NCBI RefSeq assembly: GCF_000699445.3
Contig: NC_067196.1
Span: 84,806,364 to 84,870,363 of the forward strand
Source: Schistosoma haematobium
Lineage: Eukaryota; Platyhelminthes; Trematoda; Strigeidida; Schistosomatidae
Reading direction: 5' to 3'
Length of the DNA: 64,000 nucleotides
This document shows positions 1 through 12,000 of the stretch, piece after piece. Made by a program: the position numbers and the translations under genes. Under the pieces are notes generated by a model, which was not told where the DNA came from, made no database searches, and saw nothing but the letters and a program-made list of their open reading frames with translations. The first letter of the stretch is position 1, and the number at the start of each line of letters is the position of its first letter.

Positions 1-74
1 GCTCAGGTTACTAAAGAACTAGGTGTTTGGTTATAGAAACAACGACTAGGGTATAGTGAAGAGTGATTTTCGTC

Positions 75-640
75 CGGTTTGAATTATTTTTTTATGGTTA
101 GCGTTTTTTTAGCGAGTTAGTTTTCTACGGATGGGGTCGCTAACCCCATGTCCAACCCTCCTCCTTTACCCGGGCTTAGGACCGGCAGTAACTCTAGAAG
201 AACTACAGGCGAACGTCAAGGCAGTTCTACTATACGGAACTGGAACTTGGAGAACCACTACAACCATCATCAAGAAGGTATAAGTATTTATAAATAGTTG
301 TCTACGCAAGATACTCAACATCCATTGGCCGGATGCCATCAGCAGCAGTCTACTAAGGGATAGAAAAAACCAGCTTCCAGCTGAAGAGGAAAGTAGGAAT
401 AGTAGATGGAAATGGATAGGACATACATTACATACATCAAGAGGCAAGCCCTAACTTGGAATCCTGAAGGGAAGCAGAAAAGAGGAAGGTCAAAGAACAC
501 ATTACGTCGGGAAAAAGAAGCAGATATGAAAAGGATGAATAACAACTGGAAAAGATTGCTCACGACAGGGTTGGATGGAGAATGATGGCGAGCGGCCTAT
601 GCTCCTCTACAAGGAGTAACAGGTGTAAGTTTTCGTCCTA
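75..640 (+). mobile_element. RTE-type LINE fragment, family B, copy 1 (leader block joined to RT C-terminus)
   Basis: Positions 75-203 are a leader block (GGTTTGAATTATTTTT ... TAGCGAGTT ... CTCTAGAAGAACTACAGG) also seen at 27580-27716 and 28975-29110. It is joined near 204 directly to the C-terminal part of an RTE-type reverse transcriptase. That part encodes, with frame breaks, [21 protein letters not shown] text, WKWIGHT and [12 protein letters not shown], and ends in GGAGTAACAGGTGTAAG. The whole RT core is missing, so the copy is inactive. Confidence 0.8.
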
Positions 641-1254
641 ATTTGGAACTCCGCATACGCCGTTAAACTAGGTAGAAATTAGGACCTTTATGTTACGTGA
701 TAAGTAACATTTCTTCAGACTATCAAACTATCAAGTTGAAATCCACTTGTCTCACTGCTAACTTGGATGATTATATTATTCACAGCTTCACACTAGGACT
801 TTAGGTCTGAAAAGCACTGAAGTTTAAGATATGGAAGAAAAAGCTGTTCAGCCTACCATAGCTTTCAATGATTATCCATTTGATATCAGTTTGTTTTGAA
901 AATTACCTCTAAGTAGGCTGAATTCCATTATTTACTGTCGGGATCGAAAATGTTATTACAAAAAACATGTTATTAAAGTACTTTATAGTCATTTTCTTCC
1001 ATAATCTTGAAGAATAGGTTTCAGATATCATTTTCAAAGGTGTTTGATCTAATTTTGTTCATTTAATTAACTATTAAATCAACATGATCTTAGTTCATAT
1101 CATTTTTGTTTTGTTTTCATTTCAGGATAAGTAAAAATATTAAGAAAACAACTTTAGATTTATTGCATTTGACCAGTTAACAACACTATCACAGCAGGAT
1201 ACATAGTACAGATAAAGAGATATGGTAGTTTGTAACAATATGCATTTTACCATG

Positions 1255-1273
1255 ATATATATATATATATATA
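1255..1273. repeat. (AT)n microsatellite
   Basis: Uninterrupted AT dinucleotide run. Confidence 0.9.
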
Positions 1274-1647
1274 ATGAACAAATTTTCATAAATATTATGA
1301 TTATAAATACTATTACTAATAGAATGTATACTTTGACACCTAAATAATATAAACAAAAACAACACTCATTCAATATGAAAGGCACAAATGAAACAATCGA
1401 TTAAGTGAGAGGAGTTCAAGAGTATGAGTATAAGTCACTAATAGTAAATATGACACTAATCAAAATCAAACAACAATAGATGGACTTAAAAAGTAAGTAA
1501 GTACTCAACAACAACAACAAAAAATTGAAAACAAAATTAAAACAAAGGATAAGAAAAAAAAGGAGAAAAAGGTCAAATTGATAAGATTACGTAATAAATT
1601 AGAAGAAAAAGGCTTACGACCATTATAATTATTATCAGTAATACGTT

Positions 1648-1667
1648 TATATATATATATATATATA
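1648..1667. repeat. (AT)n microsatellite
   Basis: Uninterrupted TA dinucleotide run. Confidence 0.9.
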
Positions 1668-2085
1668 CAAAATATAGAACACCAAAAATATAAATGATTA
1701 AAAACCATTTAACAAAAACAAACAACTACAGAATATAAGAAACTATAAGAGATTATTCACTTTCCAATGGAATTCATGTTTAAGAAATCCAATTTCATTA
1801 TTAAAGTATTTTCACAGTTGAAATCATGAATCAATATCTCAGTTAATTCAGAACATTATGCGTGGTCCTGGATTCAAGTCCTGCTTACATGTGCAACTAC
1901 TAACTTAGATCGATTTGTGATTTCAATGATGAAAATTCAAATTTTGTACATACACTTATTTTGGCTAATAAATAAGAAAAAGATAACATCAGAACGCAAT
2001 AGAATTAAAGGAAGTAAGAGATTTTTTGAATCCAAATATAACATTATTAAATAATGATTACAATTAGAGAAACAAATTCATAGGG

Positions 2086-2107
2086 AAGAGAGAGAGAGAG
2101 AGAGAGA
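2086..2107. repeat. (GA)n microsatellite
   Basis: GA dinucleotide run. Confidence 0.9.
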
Positions 2108-2688
2108 TTAGAAACATTGACGTTTCCTCCATGATAAATACACTAAAATTGTAAAGAAATATGAAAAGAATCAAAAGTGTGAGTAGGCAATAAAAGGAAT
2201 AGTGCTAGATACAAATTACATACACATAAACATAGAAAGAATTGTTCAATCATTGAAGAAGTCTTAACAGTTGGATGGTTGGAATTATTATTATTATTTT
2301 ATTTTCAATTCTCAATAAGAAGGGATTAACAAGGAAGAGAAAAGGTTTACGAAAATATAAAAGGAGCAAAACAATTTGATGATGAGAACAAGTGATATTG
2401 AGATAGTTTATACCTGAGCAATATATTGTACGATATACATACAAAAATAATTGTTTTACAATTTGTACATATAATGTACAATCAAAAAAAAGAGGACCTA
2501 ATTCGAAAAAAAAAACGATGAACAGTGATTCTTAATTTTGTCATACCATAACAATTCATAGAGCAAAACAAGTTTGGAATAGGTTGAATCACAGTGAGAG
2601 AATTTTGTTGCTATGTGCATGACATATGTATGTGGGGGTCAATTTACAAGTTTATTATGAATGATACAGTTGAGAAACATTCATTAAT

Positions 2689-2725
2689 ATTATTATTATT
2701 ATTATTATCATTATTATTATTATTA
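2689..2725. repeat. (ATT)n microsatellite just downstream of Elongin A stop
   Basis: ATT trinucleotide run with one interruption, 24 bp beyond the stop codon. It is probably inside the 3' UTR. Confidence 0.85.
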
Positions 2726-2748
2726 CTAACGTGATTGAAACATTTTTT

Positions 2749-3041
2749 CTACCTGAGGTGACCAGAATGGAATTGCTTACGCAATTTGTTCAAAAGACCA
2801 CCACCACTAACACCAGCATTAGAGTTCGAAGTATTTGTATTTGATGTTGAAGCGATTGGTCGATTTATTTTGCTATGTACATTTGCACCATTCGGAGATG
2901 GATGACTCATATTACGTGGTTTAAAATTAGATAATGCATTATTATTATTACTACTAGATCTACAGTTTGTTTGACGATAACCACCACGTCGTTGCATTTG
3001 ACGTGGAGTAATCACTTCAGTAGTCAAGGTAGTTCGTCGCG
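2749..3041 (-). CDS. ELOA: Elongin A exon 5 (C-terminus)
   Basis: The acceptor TTTTCTTCCTAACAG ends at 3042; the leading CG completes the codon split by exon 4. The exon encodes [12 protein letters not shown], an Asn/Ser/Thr-rich linker, and the basic end [15 protein letters not shown] followed by TAG at 2751-2749. Confidence 0.85.
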
Positions 3042-6000
3042 CTGTTAGGAAGAAAAGAAATTCTGCGTAGTATACAACGTATTAAATTTAATGACTTTGA
3101 AGAATCAGTGACATGCCTGATCAATTGATATCGTTGAAAATAAGAATACTAAATGAATTACTGGGAAACTTCACTTAGGCAAGGTAATTTAGTCAAGCTC
3201 ACCAGATCTAATACTGTAACAAAACGAAGTGCTCGTTAAAGACAGAGAAATAACTAAAATAATTGTGTTTATGCAGTGTGAAGTGTTTCATATGATATAA
3301 ATGCATAAGTTGGCAATGTTAATAAAATTAGAAAGCTATAGAGAATTACTTGGCCCCAAATGCCCTGGTACGGCCGAGAGTGGGGAGAGTCCGCTTTCCC
3401 TCTCGAAATGCTCTCACATGGCCACGCATATATAGCCTCTGCCAGGGAAGTCCTACTCACTGCCTTCTCGCGGCGGGGGTGTTGTTTACGAAATTTAGAG
3501 GACGAAAATCGAATGTCCGACGCATTAACCGGGTTGATGAATATGGAGGATCCACCTAGAGGAGTTGGAAAACCCTGATTCCAAACTAATGGGGCACATG
3601 GACTCTAGGATCCTGAAGGAAAAAATGGCGTATCAACCAATTGTTGATCACCGGCTACCATGGGACTGCATCGCCTGACGTTACCCCGCTGTCTTGTGGA
3701 TTAGACTCTTGGGTCAAAGGCTCGGGGTGTGCCCCCCCGGGAGAACCAGCTGCTTGGGCACCCGGGAAGTATCCCAGCCCTCACACAAACCGAATGATTT
3801 ATGTGATGTATATCTGTTTGGTGCCTCCTTGTACCAATGTTTATGTGTCCGAATAAATAAAAAGTGAGGAAGAGTCAGATGAAGTTCTGTGATAATTGTT
3901 GAGGACAGTATGTTCGTAGGATATTTAGTCTCTTAAGATCCTGGAGCTAATGCGCACCCGTGATTTGAAACTAGAATTTCCTAACTTTATTAGGTAAAAC
4001 CTTCGTATTTCAAGACTCGATTTAAAAGTCAGATGCTAGTTTTTGACCTCTTACTTTGTAGAGACGCCTTCCAATGTGTGATGATAGGTGAAACTTCCCT
4101 GGAGGAGGCAATAAACGAATATTTCAAAGAGGAAGAGAATTTTCTCAATTCTAAACCTCCCCAGTACATTTAGAAGCTTTAGATGAGATATCTGTTAGCC
4201 GAAATCACCGGTATAGATATATTCGCTACAAAAGTCAAACAACTATATATTTATTTCCAATTGTTCGTGTTTTAGCAATAGTATGTTTATAGTTCAATCA
4301 ACTGCTGATTTACATACTCCTATTATGGACTAATTATGAAATACATTCCCGTTGGTATATAATATGCTATCAGATGATCGTGAAAATACTCCCCTAACCA
4401 AAAAACGTTGACGACTCGAAATTTAAGAAAGCTACCATGTTTACACGATAATGAGTGTGGAGTAGTAGATTCATTTGCATGACTCTTGAATCTAAGTTTA
4501 TTACTTGTCAAAAAAAAGTTTGAAAATTATTAGTAAATTATGGTAAGTTTATTGAAACACAACTAAACAAATAATCGTGTATTATTCAACCCTGGATACA
4601 GATTGTAGAATGTTTTTTGTACATATGAGTGCAGTTGTTTGTGAAAATCTCTTCACCTATACACTATATGTGACAATAACTTCTTGTCACATCCTAAATA
4701 TGACATTATATTCGGTACTTTCATTTTTGTGTCCTATTTGTTCTTTCTTTTGGTTTTAGATCAAACTATTATTACCACTACAAGGGGTTTTGTGGAGATT
4801 TTTTCAGAAATTTCAATAGTTGAAATCATGAGTCAATTGAAGCTAGACTACCATGGAAAACCTGCAAGCACTGGATGGCCGTTTCGTTATAGTATAGGAC
4901 TCCTCAGCAGTGCGCATCCACGATCTCGCACCCCGCGAGATTCGAACCCAGGACCTATCACTTTCGCGCGCGAGCGCCTAACCATTAGACCACTGAGCCG
5001 GCATCCAACGGTGTTAATGTTTAACTTCACTTAATCCACGAAGTTTCACCACCGTACACCATTGCCTGCAGTGAGTTGATATCTCACAACAGACCTGATT
5101 TATTAACTAACTTTCTAGTTGTTCTTTGACTTTACGTGCAGATTGTGAAATAATTCGATCTAAACGCTTTGTTTCTTCTTTAGATAATCGATTGTAAAAG
5201 TCACACCATATTTCATCTGGTTGACGACGAATATTATTATCTAATTTACTTGCAATTTCAGCTTTCTTATTATATCATTGTTATTAATCGGCCTTTATAA
5301 ACCTTTTTAGTTTGAATTTACTTAACCAATTTCCTATGAGAGCTGCCATGATGCTTTTTCAAAGTTTGAATTATTGCAGCTTGAGTTGATTGAATTGGGC
5401 TACCTTTTGAAGGTATAATTACATTTTTAGATTGTATGAGGTGCCTTTTTTGTTAAACAACTAACGAGTTCATATTACTTAAAAGCTTAATTAAATGATG
5501 TTCTTACATCTTGATTGTAAAAATTGTTGCAAGTTTGAGTTTGATCGATGAAATTAAGTGATCATTAGAACCCAAACTTACCCTCCATGTTTGTCACAGG
5601 CGTATTTCTTTTGTGACAAATAACTATTTTTGTGTTCTTTAGCCATTTATCTGTTTATTATATTCTATATGTGATTGCACAAACTTTGCTGAACTCATTA
5701 GTTGTATACCTCAGTGATGCAATTCATTTGAGTACTTTGCATAAGTTAAATTTATAGTCGTACTGAATAGTACCGTATGTTATCCTATATTTGTGTCTTG
5801 GTTTTAGGTGTGGGGAATAATGAATCCAAACTACAGTAGATTAGACGAAACACAAATCACTAATAAACAGAATAACAATAATAATAATCATGTATTTCAT
5901 TTGCCAATTACATTTTTGCATACTCGGCCTTAATATGTGAGAGTTGATAATGTCATACTGATGTTTTATGGTTGAAGGTAGTCGGAAAGAAACCTTGCAT

Positions 6001-9000
6001 GTCCTAGGTTTTGTACTAGTTAGAACTCGTCAACAAGGTGTATCTGTAACCATGAAGGGACTGATGGTCCTGTGGGATTCGAACCCACTTCACCTAGTTT
6101 TAACATGAGATGTTACTACTGGGCCATATTCTGATCACATGTTGAACTCACATATTTACAATTAATTGATGAATGAGTAATGATCAATGTAATTTTTATA
6201 TAGTGCCTTAATGTTGATTGAACAAGTGATGTCCAGTCACTTCGACTAGTAGCTACACTTTAACTTGCACGATAGAACACCATGAACACTAAGAGGACTA
6301 GACAAATATTACATCAATCAGTACTCAATGGTCAATCAGTTGTAGCTAATAATATTAACTGGATGTAAGAAAACAATACAAATAAAGTGGGGTTTACACT
6401 CTACCTTCTTTTAGGTTTGAGAAACTGTATAGTAGTATTTGATTTAATATTTAAAATGCAACTCAAAGCCAATTGTACATATATAAGTGTATACTTAGTA
6501 ACCAAGTATTACTCTTACTGGCAGTGAAACATGACCGGTAAGAGTAAAGGATATCCGTAGGACACTAGTATTTGATCATAGGTGTCTTCAAAACATTGCT
6601 CGTATATCCTGGGACCATCGAGTAAGTAACACAGTTGTCAGGACACGGGTACTAGGTAAGGATGGCAAATCAATTGATGACGTAGTGAAACTTCATCAGT
6701 TGAGATGGCTGGGACACGTGTTACGTATGCCCAACGACCGACTACCTCGACGTGCTATGTTCAGTGGTATAGGAGTAGGTTGGAAGAAAGCTAGAGGCGG
6801 CCAAACCAAAACAATGGCACAAGTCCATGAAGTCACTGACAAGTGGACTGAGTCATGTTGGTAGGTGTATACTACCTGGTTGGGGACCACGAGATGATAG
6901 CAACCGTTGGTTAGAGAACTTGAATGACATGGCTCAAAATCGTTTGCAATGGCGCAGATGCATCCACTCTTTGTGTTCTCCCAAATCCTAATCTTCTGAA
7001 TTCTTCATGTCCCTTTCTTTTTTCCCTTTCCAAATTTATTTCACTGGATTATACTCCTTGAATAACATCTTCAAACCACAATTTTTCTGATTACAGCTTA
7101 TAATTTTACTACCTCTACCACTACGGAATTTGAATCGACCACTGCATCTCTGTGCTAATGTGGTGTGGCAACTCGAACTGATGTACGTACGTGCGAAGTT
7201 CTACGTTGTTACTGACTGAACCAAGCATTACATAACTCATAACTTAAAGGAGTCACTAATTTTATTCACTGCGATTATTGTATACAACAATCAAATAACA
7301 AATACTACCATTTTGTCTGAACAACCATTTACTACACAATTCCTGTTTTTCTCGTGTAAATTTATGTGTGTAATTCTAAAAAGTATTGAATTGTAAATAA
7401 TAATAATAAATCATACCATATAAATATATCTGTCTAAAAAGTACTTACAATTATTGACAACGGTTTTTCTTTTCAATGTATAATAACTTTATTAACTAAC
7501 TTACTTTCTAGTTCTTCTTTGACTTTACGTGCAGATTGTGAAATAATTCGATCTAAACGCTTTGTTTCTTCTTTAGATAATCGATTGTAAAAATCACACC
7601 ATGTTTCATCTGGTCGACGACGAATATTAGATAAATGATGAAAATCTCGATTTATATATTTACGCCATAAATCATCATTCAATCCAACGAATTGCTAAGA
7701 AAACAATATATGAATAAGTTAATACAGAAATCTTGTGTTATATTTAAAAATTACAATTTTAACAAATATTATCTGGATATAGATCTGCTACTTGACATGA
7801 ATTACTTAAAAAGAACTGTCCAGATAAAACCACCATCAGTGAAGCAATGAATTAGTGGTTAAAATACTAAGCTTTCAACCAGTATTTCGTAAATTCGAAT
7901 TTCACCTTATCCCTACTTCGGTCGGCGTGGCTCAAAGTCAGATATAGATAAAAATATGTACTTGGTGATTGATATCAGAAAACACCATCACCAGATATTC
8001 ACAATAGAAATGAGAAGAGCATTGAAGCTGCCTAAGTATTACGAACAATATGCCGTTGAGTATCCACGGTAGCTAAGAAATGAAGTCGTCACCTCATCAT
8101 ACAAGTCGGTCAATCAGTCATATACACTGTAAAACCTGAGAAATATGTGCATTCATTCGAGTTGCTACAGGATTAACACAGGAAATAAACTGAAGATGTT
8201 TTTGGTTATATGACAGTAAATAAATACTCTTGAATGTTGAGCGACTGTGATTGACTATTAGACCAAAATTAGAATATTATAAGTTAAAATGAATTTTTAA
8301 TTAAACATGTAGTGAAACTCAACTGTTCGATAACTATATTACTTGAATTAAGTAAGGAAATTCCCCAACAGACTGACTTTTATTTTCCCTATATAAACCG
8401 AGTTTCGGTTAAAGCGTGTCGATTCAGTCAGTCAGTAACAACGTAGAACCCGACCGAAGCTGCTACCTTGACGCGGTGGTCGAGCTTGCCTATCGTAATG
8501 ACCCAACCGAGCTATATTGGCTGGAACATATGTTCCTGTAGGTTCTACCATGCCAGGCAGGTCGATTGGAAAACGGTAAGACTAAAAGCAGCAACTCAAG
8601 GTCTGAGGGCGAAGTCGTACTGCTGACTGTAGAGGGGTGTGACAACAGTAAGGTGTTTCTCTCGGACAACCGGCATGACAGCGATGCTGCCTTCTCACAA
8701 GGAGGGGTGGGGTTATAAAAGGTCGACCCTAAAAATATCACACCTCACCTTACCTCACGGATTTCCGTCTCCAGCGGTAAGGCCCTTTGAAGAACGGAGC
8801 TAACACGTTAAAAACCTTCCACGAAAAGGCCATGCGCGACCGGCCTCAAGCAGTTGTCCCTTGGGCTCTGCGGTCACGCTCCCAGGTCGTCAAGACCAAC
8901 ACTAATCCAATTTCCTTCTCAGGTTCCTCAAGAAATACCCTTCCATGGTGTGGGCAGCCGGGAAGTGATATCAGCCCTCATACCCGTAACAGCACACGAG

Positions 9001-12000
9001 AACAAGCGTGTCGATTACTGCATGATTTAGAAATTTTCAAGAGTACAATTAGCGGGAAGTGATTATTAAATAACAGTTAGAAGCAAAACGAACTAGATAT
9101 TAATCTCCTAACAAAACTAAAGACGACAATCATCACAGTGATGAAAACATGTCTAATAGTCGTTACCCGTAAAAAATAATAATAAAAACAATTTACAAGT
9201 GCTACTTTAATTTGTACTAGATTGTAATGCAAATAAAAAAATTAAATTTTAAATCCAATGTTTATTTTTGGAATAGATTTTCTAGCTCTGTTTACAGTCC
9301 TTCGAGACATCATCAGCACAAACTCGAAATGGCGGAGAGCTATTTGAACTTTCTACATATGATTAACAGTATGCCCTGTTGATCTCAATCTTGATTAGTT
9401 GTTATTGACCCTTGCTCTGTTGTTTCCTGCAATATTTATTAATGTATCTAAACAATGACGGACAGAAATTATCAACGTACAACCTGGTATAGATATGCAC
9501 TGACCCAGGTCACCATGCCGACGAGATAAAAATAAAATACGAGATTGAAGTAATGCAGTGCTAATGATAAAAAGAAAGGATAAACAGTGGGACTATGATT
9601 TCAAGACAGAGCGGAAAAATATGCATGAATGGATACTGCGATTCAATATCAAGGGGAAGTCTCCAACTACAGAGGATTTCGGTTATCACATGGACCTCAA
9701 CCGAGTAAATGTGGACAATGACAGGAACCAATTAAATTTAGTGTAGAAAAAACAAGTTGTCAGTCATATGTGGAGAAATTCAAATAGCTCATTTAGTTTA
9801 GATTAGTTGATTAGAAACCAAGAGTATAACTTACTGGATTATAACGTTCAATTCTAGTCAAGTCATCCACCGAGGCACTACGTAAGGCTTTCGCTAGCGA
9901 TTCATAAGGTACTTGTCCGAAATGATTAATACGACTTATATTACGAGCCAATACATCAACACAAAGATCAATTAAACTGGGAGGATCAAAGAAACCAGGA
10001 AAATTATCATATGAATTCGAATGATTGTTAGGAGGTAACGATGAACGGTTTTGTTTTGGTACCCAAAGAACTTTCTTTGATTTGAATTTCAAATCTCCAC
10101 TATCGAAATCGTCTTCCACTGAAAGTTGTTTTTTTTCTAAAGGAAAACACAAACTGCAATTAAAGTGTACTTCTACACATCAAAAAAATATATACCGTTA
10201 ATGTAAATTCAACTGAATAACTAAGTCAATCAGTACAATTTACTATACATAAATGAATCAGTCCACGTTGTTGCAAAGAATGAGTAAGATTAACAGGATG
10301 GAAATCAAAGGAGTCTAAAACAATATAAGAGGAAGCGGAAAACTAAGTACACAAAGCATCCAATATTTAGATTCAAAGGATCTGTACTACTGTGACAGAT
10401 TTCAAGCCACTTTGAACCACAGATATTTACATATACGCAATTCTACCTCACTAGGAAGCTTAGGCAAGCATTGACTACACTTTTCACAAATGGTCTATCA
10501 CTGAGTAGCGACCAATGTCATGTATCTCAATTCCTTCTTAGTGCTTATAAAACCAAGTTACACCAGTTTAAGTGACTCGACATCGCGTGCGCGATGTTGA
10601 GATTTAAGGTGGTGTTTGGAGGTAGATTTCCTACAGAAGATAGGTAGTGGCCCGGAGAGTTTGGCAGTAACGTCTTAAACTGTGAAGCTGAGTGATACGC
10701 GATCGAATCCGCCAGGGAGCACACGTCGCCTCAAGATTACAGGTACACTTTGCTAATGAGTGGCAAATAGCACGAAACCTAGGCTCAGAGTTTCTTGTCT
10801 ACTACTTCCAAACACTAAATTAGTGAATAAGAACTTTCGTCTAAATTTGAACGAATAGTTTCACAATATTTGGGCGCCGAGTTAATGTGAGACATTAAGA
10901 AGAAGAATATATTTGTAAAATCTCAGCGAATGAATTTTAAGTAAATCCAACGTTTGGCCTGGCAATCTGGTCCAAGCTTTTTCAAGGAAAACATAATCAA
11001 ACAACAAAATTATCGAACTATTCCAACGGTTCAACAGCTTAGATGACAAAATCAAGTTTACTAAAGAGTTGGGATCGCCTGAACGCAGATTACCTTTTCT
11101 AGACTGCCTGGTTGAAAGGAAGGATAATGATTGCTTAAAAATTAATATATTCCGAAAGCCTACATATTCAGGGAAATTTTTAGATTTTAAGTCTGCGCAT
11201 CTACACTCGACCAAAGTGACAGTGGCCAAAAATTTGATCACCAGAGTCAAAAAACTTGTCACTGAACCAAATGATATAAAAATGGAAATGAATTTAGTTG
11301 TATCCACTCTATTAATGAATAATTATCCGAAAGGTTTTATTAAAAGAATAATTAAGAATGAAGAACGGAATGATATTTTTGAAAAAAGAGTTAAGCAAGA
11401 TTGGATGAACACAGTAGTGATCCCATATCGTAAAAGTATCTCAGAAGATATCAGAAGGATTTTAACTCGTCAAAATATAAGAGCATTCTTTCGAATAAAC
11501 AATACTCTAAGATCAAAACTAGTAAGAATCAAAGATACAATACACAAGGATGATCAACAGAATTGTGTTTATGAAATCAAATGTAGTGACATTAATGCAA
11601 CGTATGTAGGTGGAACATCAAGGCAACTGAATGTGAGAGTGAAGGAACACAAACTGTGCTTAGAGCACATTCATAAATCCTCAATTGATGTAAAAAAGCT
11701 TGAGAACAGATCAGCGATAGCATTACACTCGATTGAATCGGGTCATACAGTTGATTTCAATGGCACGAGAATCATTCAAAAAGGATTTAATTCTTACAAA
11801 GAACGACTAACAGCCGAAGCCCTACATATATGGGCTAATTCAAACAATATTAATAGGGGAGATGGAATACAACTAGCTGTCCCATGGCAACTAATAATTA
11901 ATAAGTAAACCTGATCTCCTTTTTGCAATTTGATATATCTATGCCATAGTAACTAACTGATAGATAATACGTTCAATGATTCAGATCCGTTATCTTATCT

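Larger units (their letters stand above)
641..2748. other. AT-rich region downstream of Elongin A, no gene seen
   Basis: I see no recognisable coding sequence. Short ORFs here are AT-driven. It contains simple repeats (AT)n at 1255-1273, (AT)n at 1648-1667, (GA)n at 2086-2107 and (ATT)n at 2689-2725. The 3' UTR of Elongin A should lie just below 2749, but its poly(A) site cannot be fixed from sequence alone. Confidence 0.6.

Noticed and set aside
6062..6126. Functional tRNA gene
   Set aside because: The T-arm is good but acceptor and anticodon stems do not form.
7473..7504. Read-through of Elongin A exon 4 to the stop at 7473 as the true C-terminus
   Set aside because: A consensus GTAAGT donor lies at 7504 and exon 5 continues in phase with the conserved basic C-terminus; kept only as a possible isoform.
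10882..11307. 141-codon minus-strand ORF
   Set aside because: Lies antisense to the Penelope-like coding region, which has the family motifs on the plus strand.
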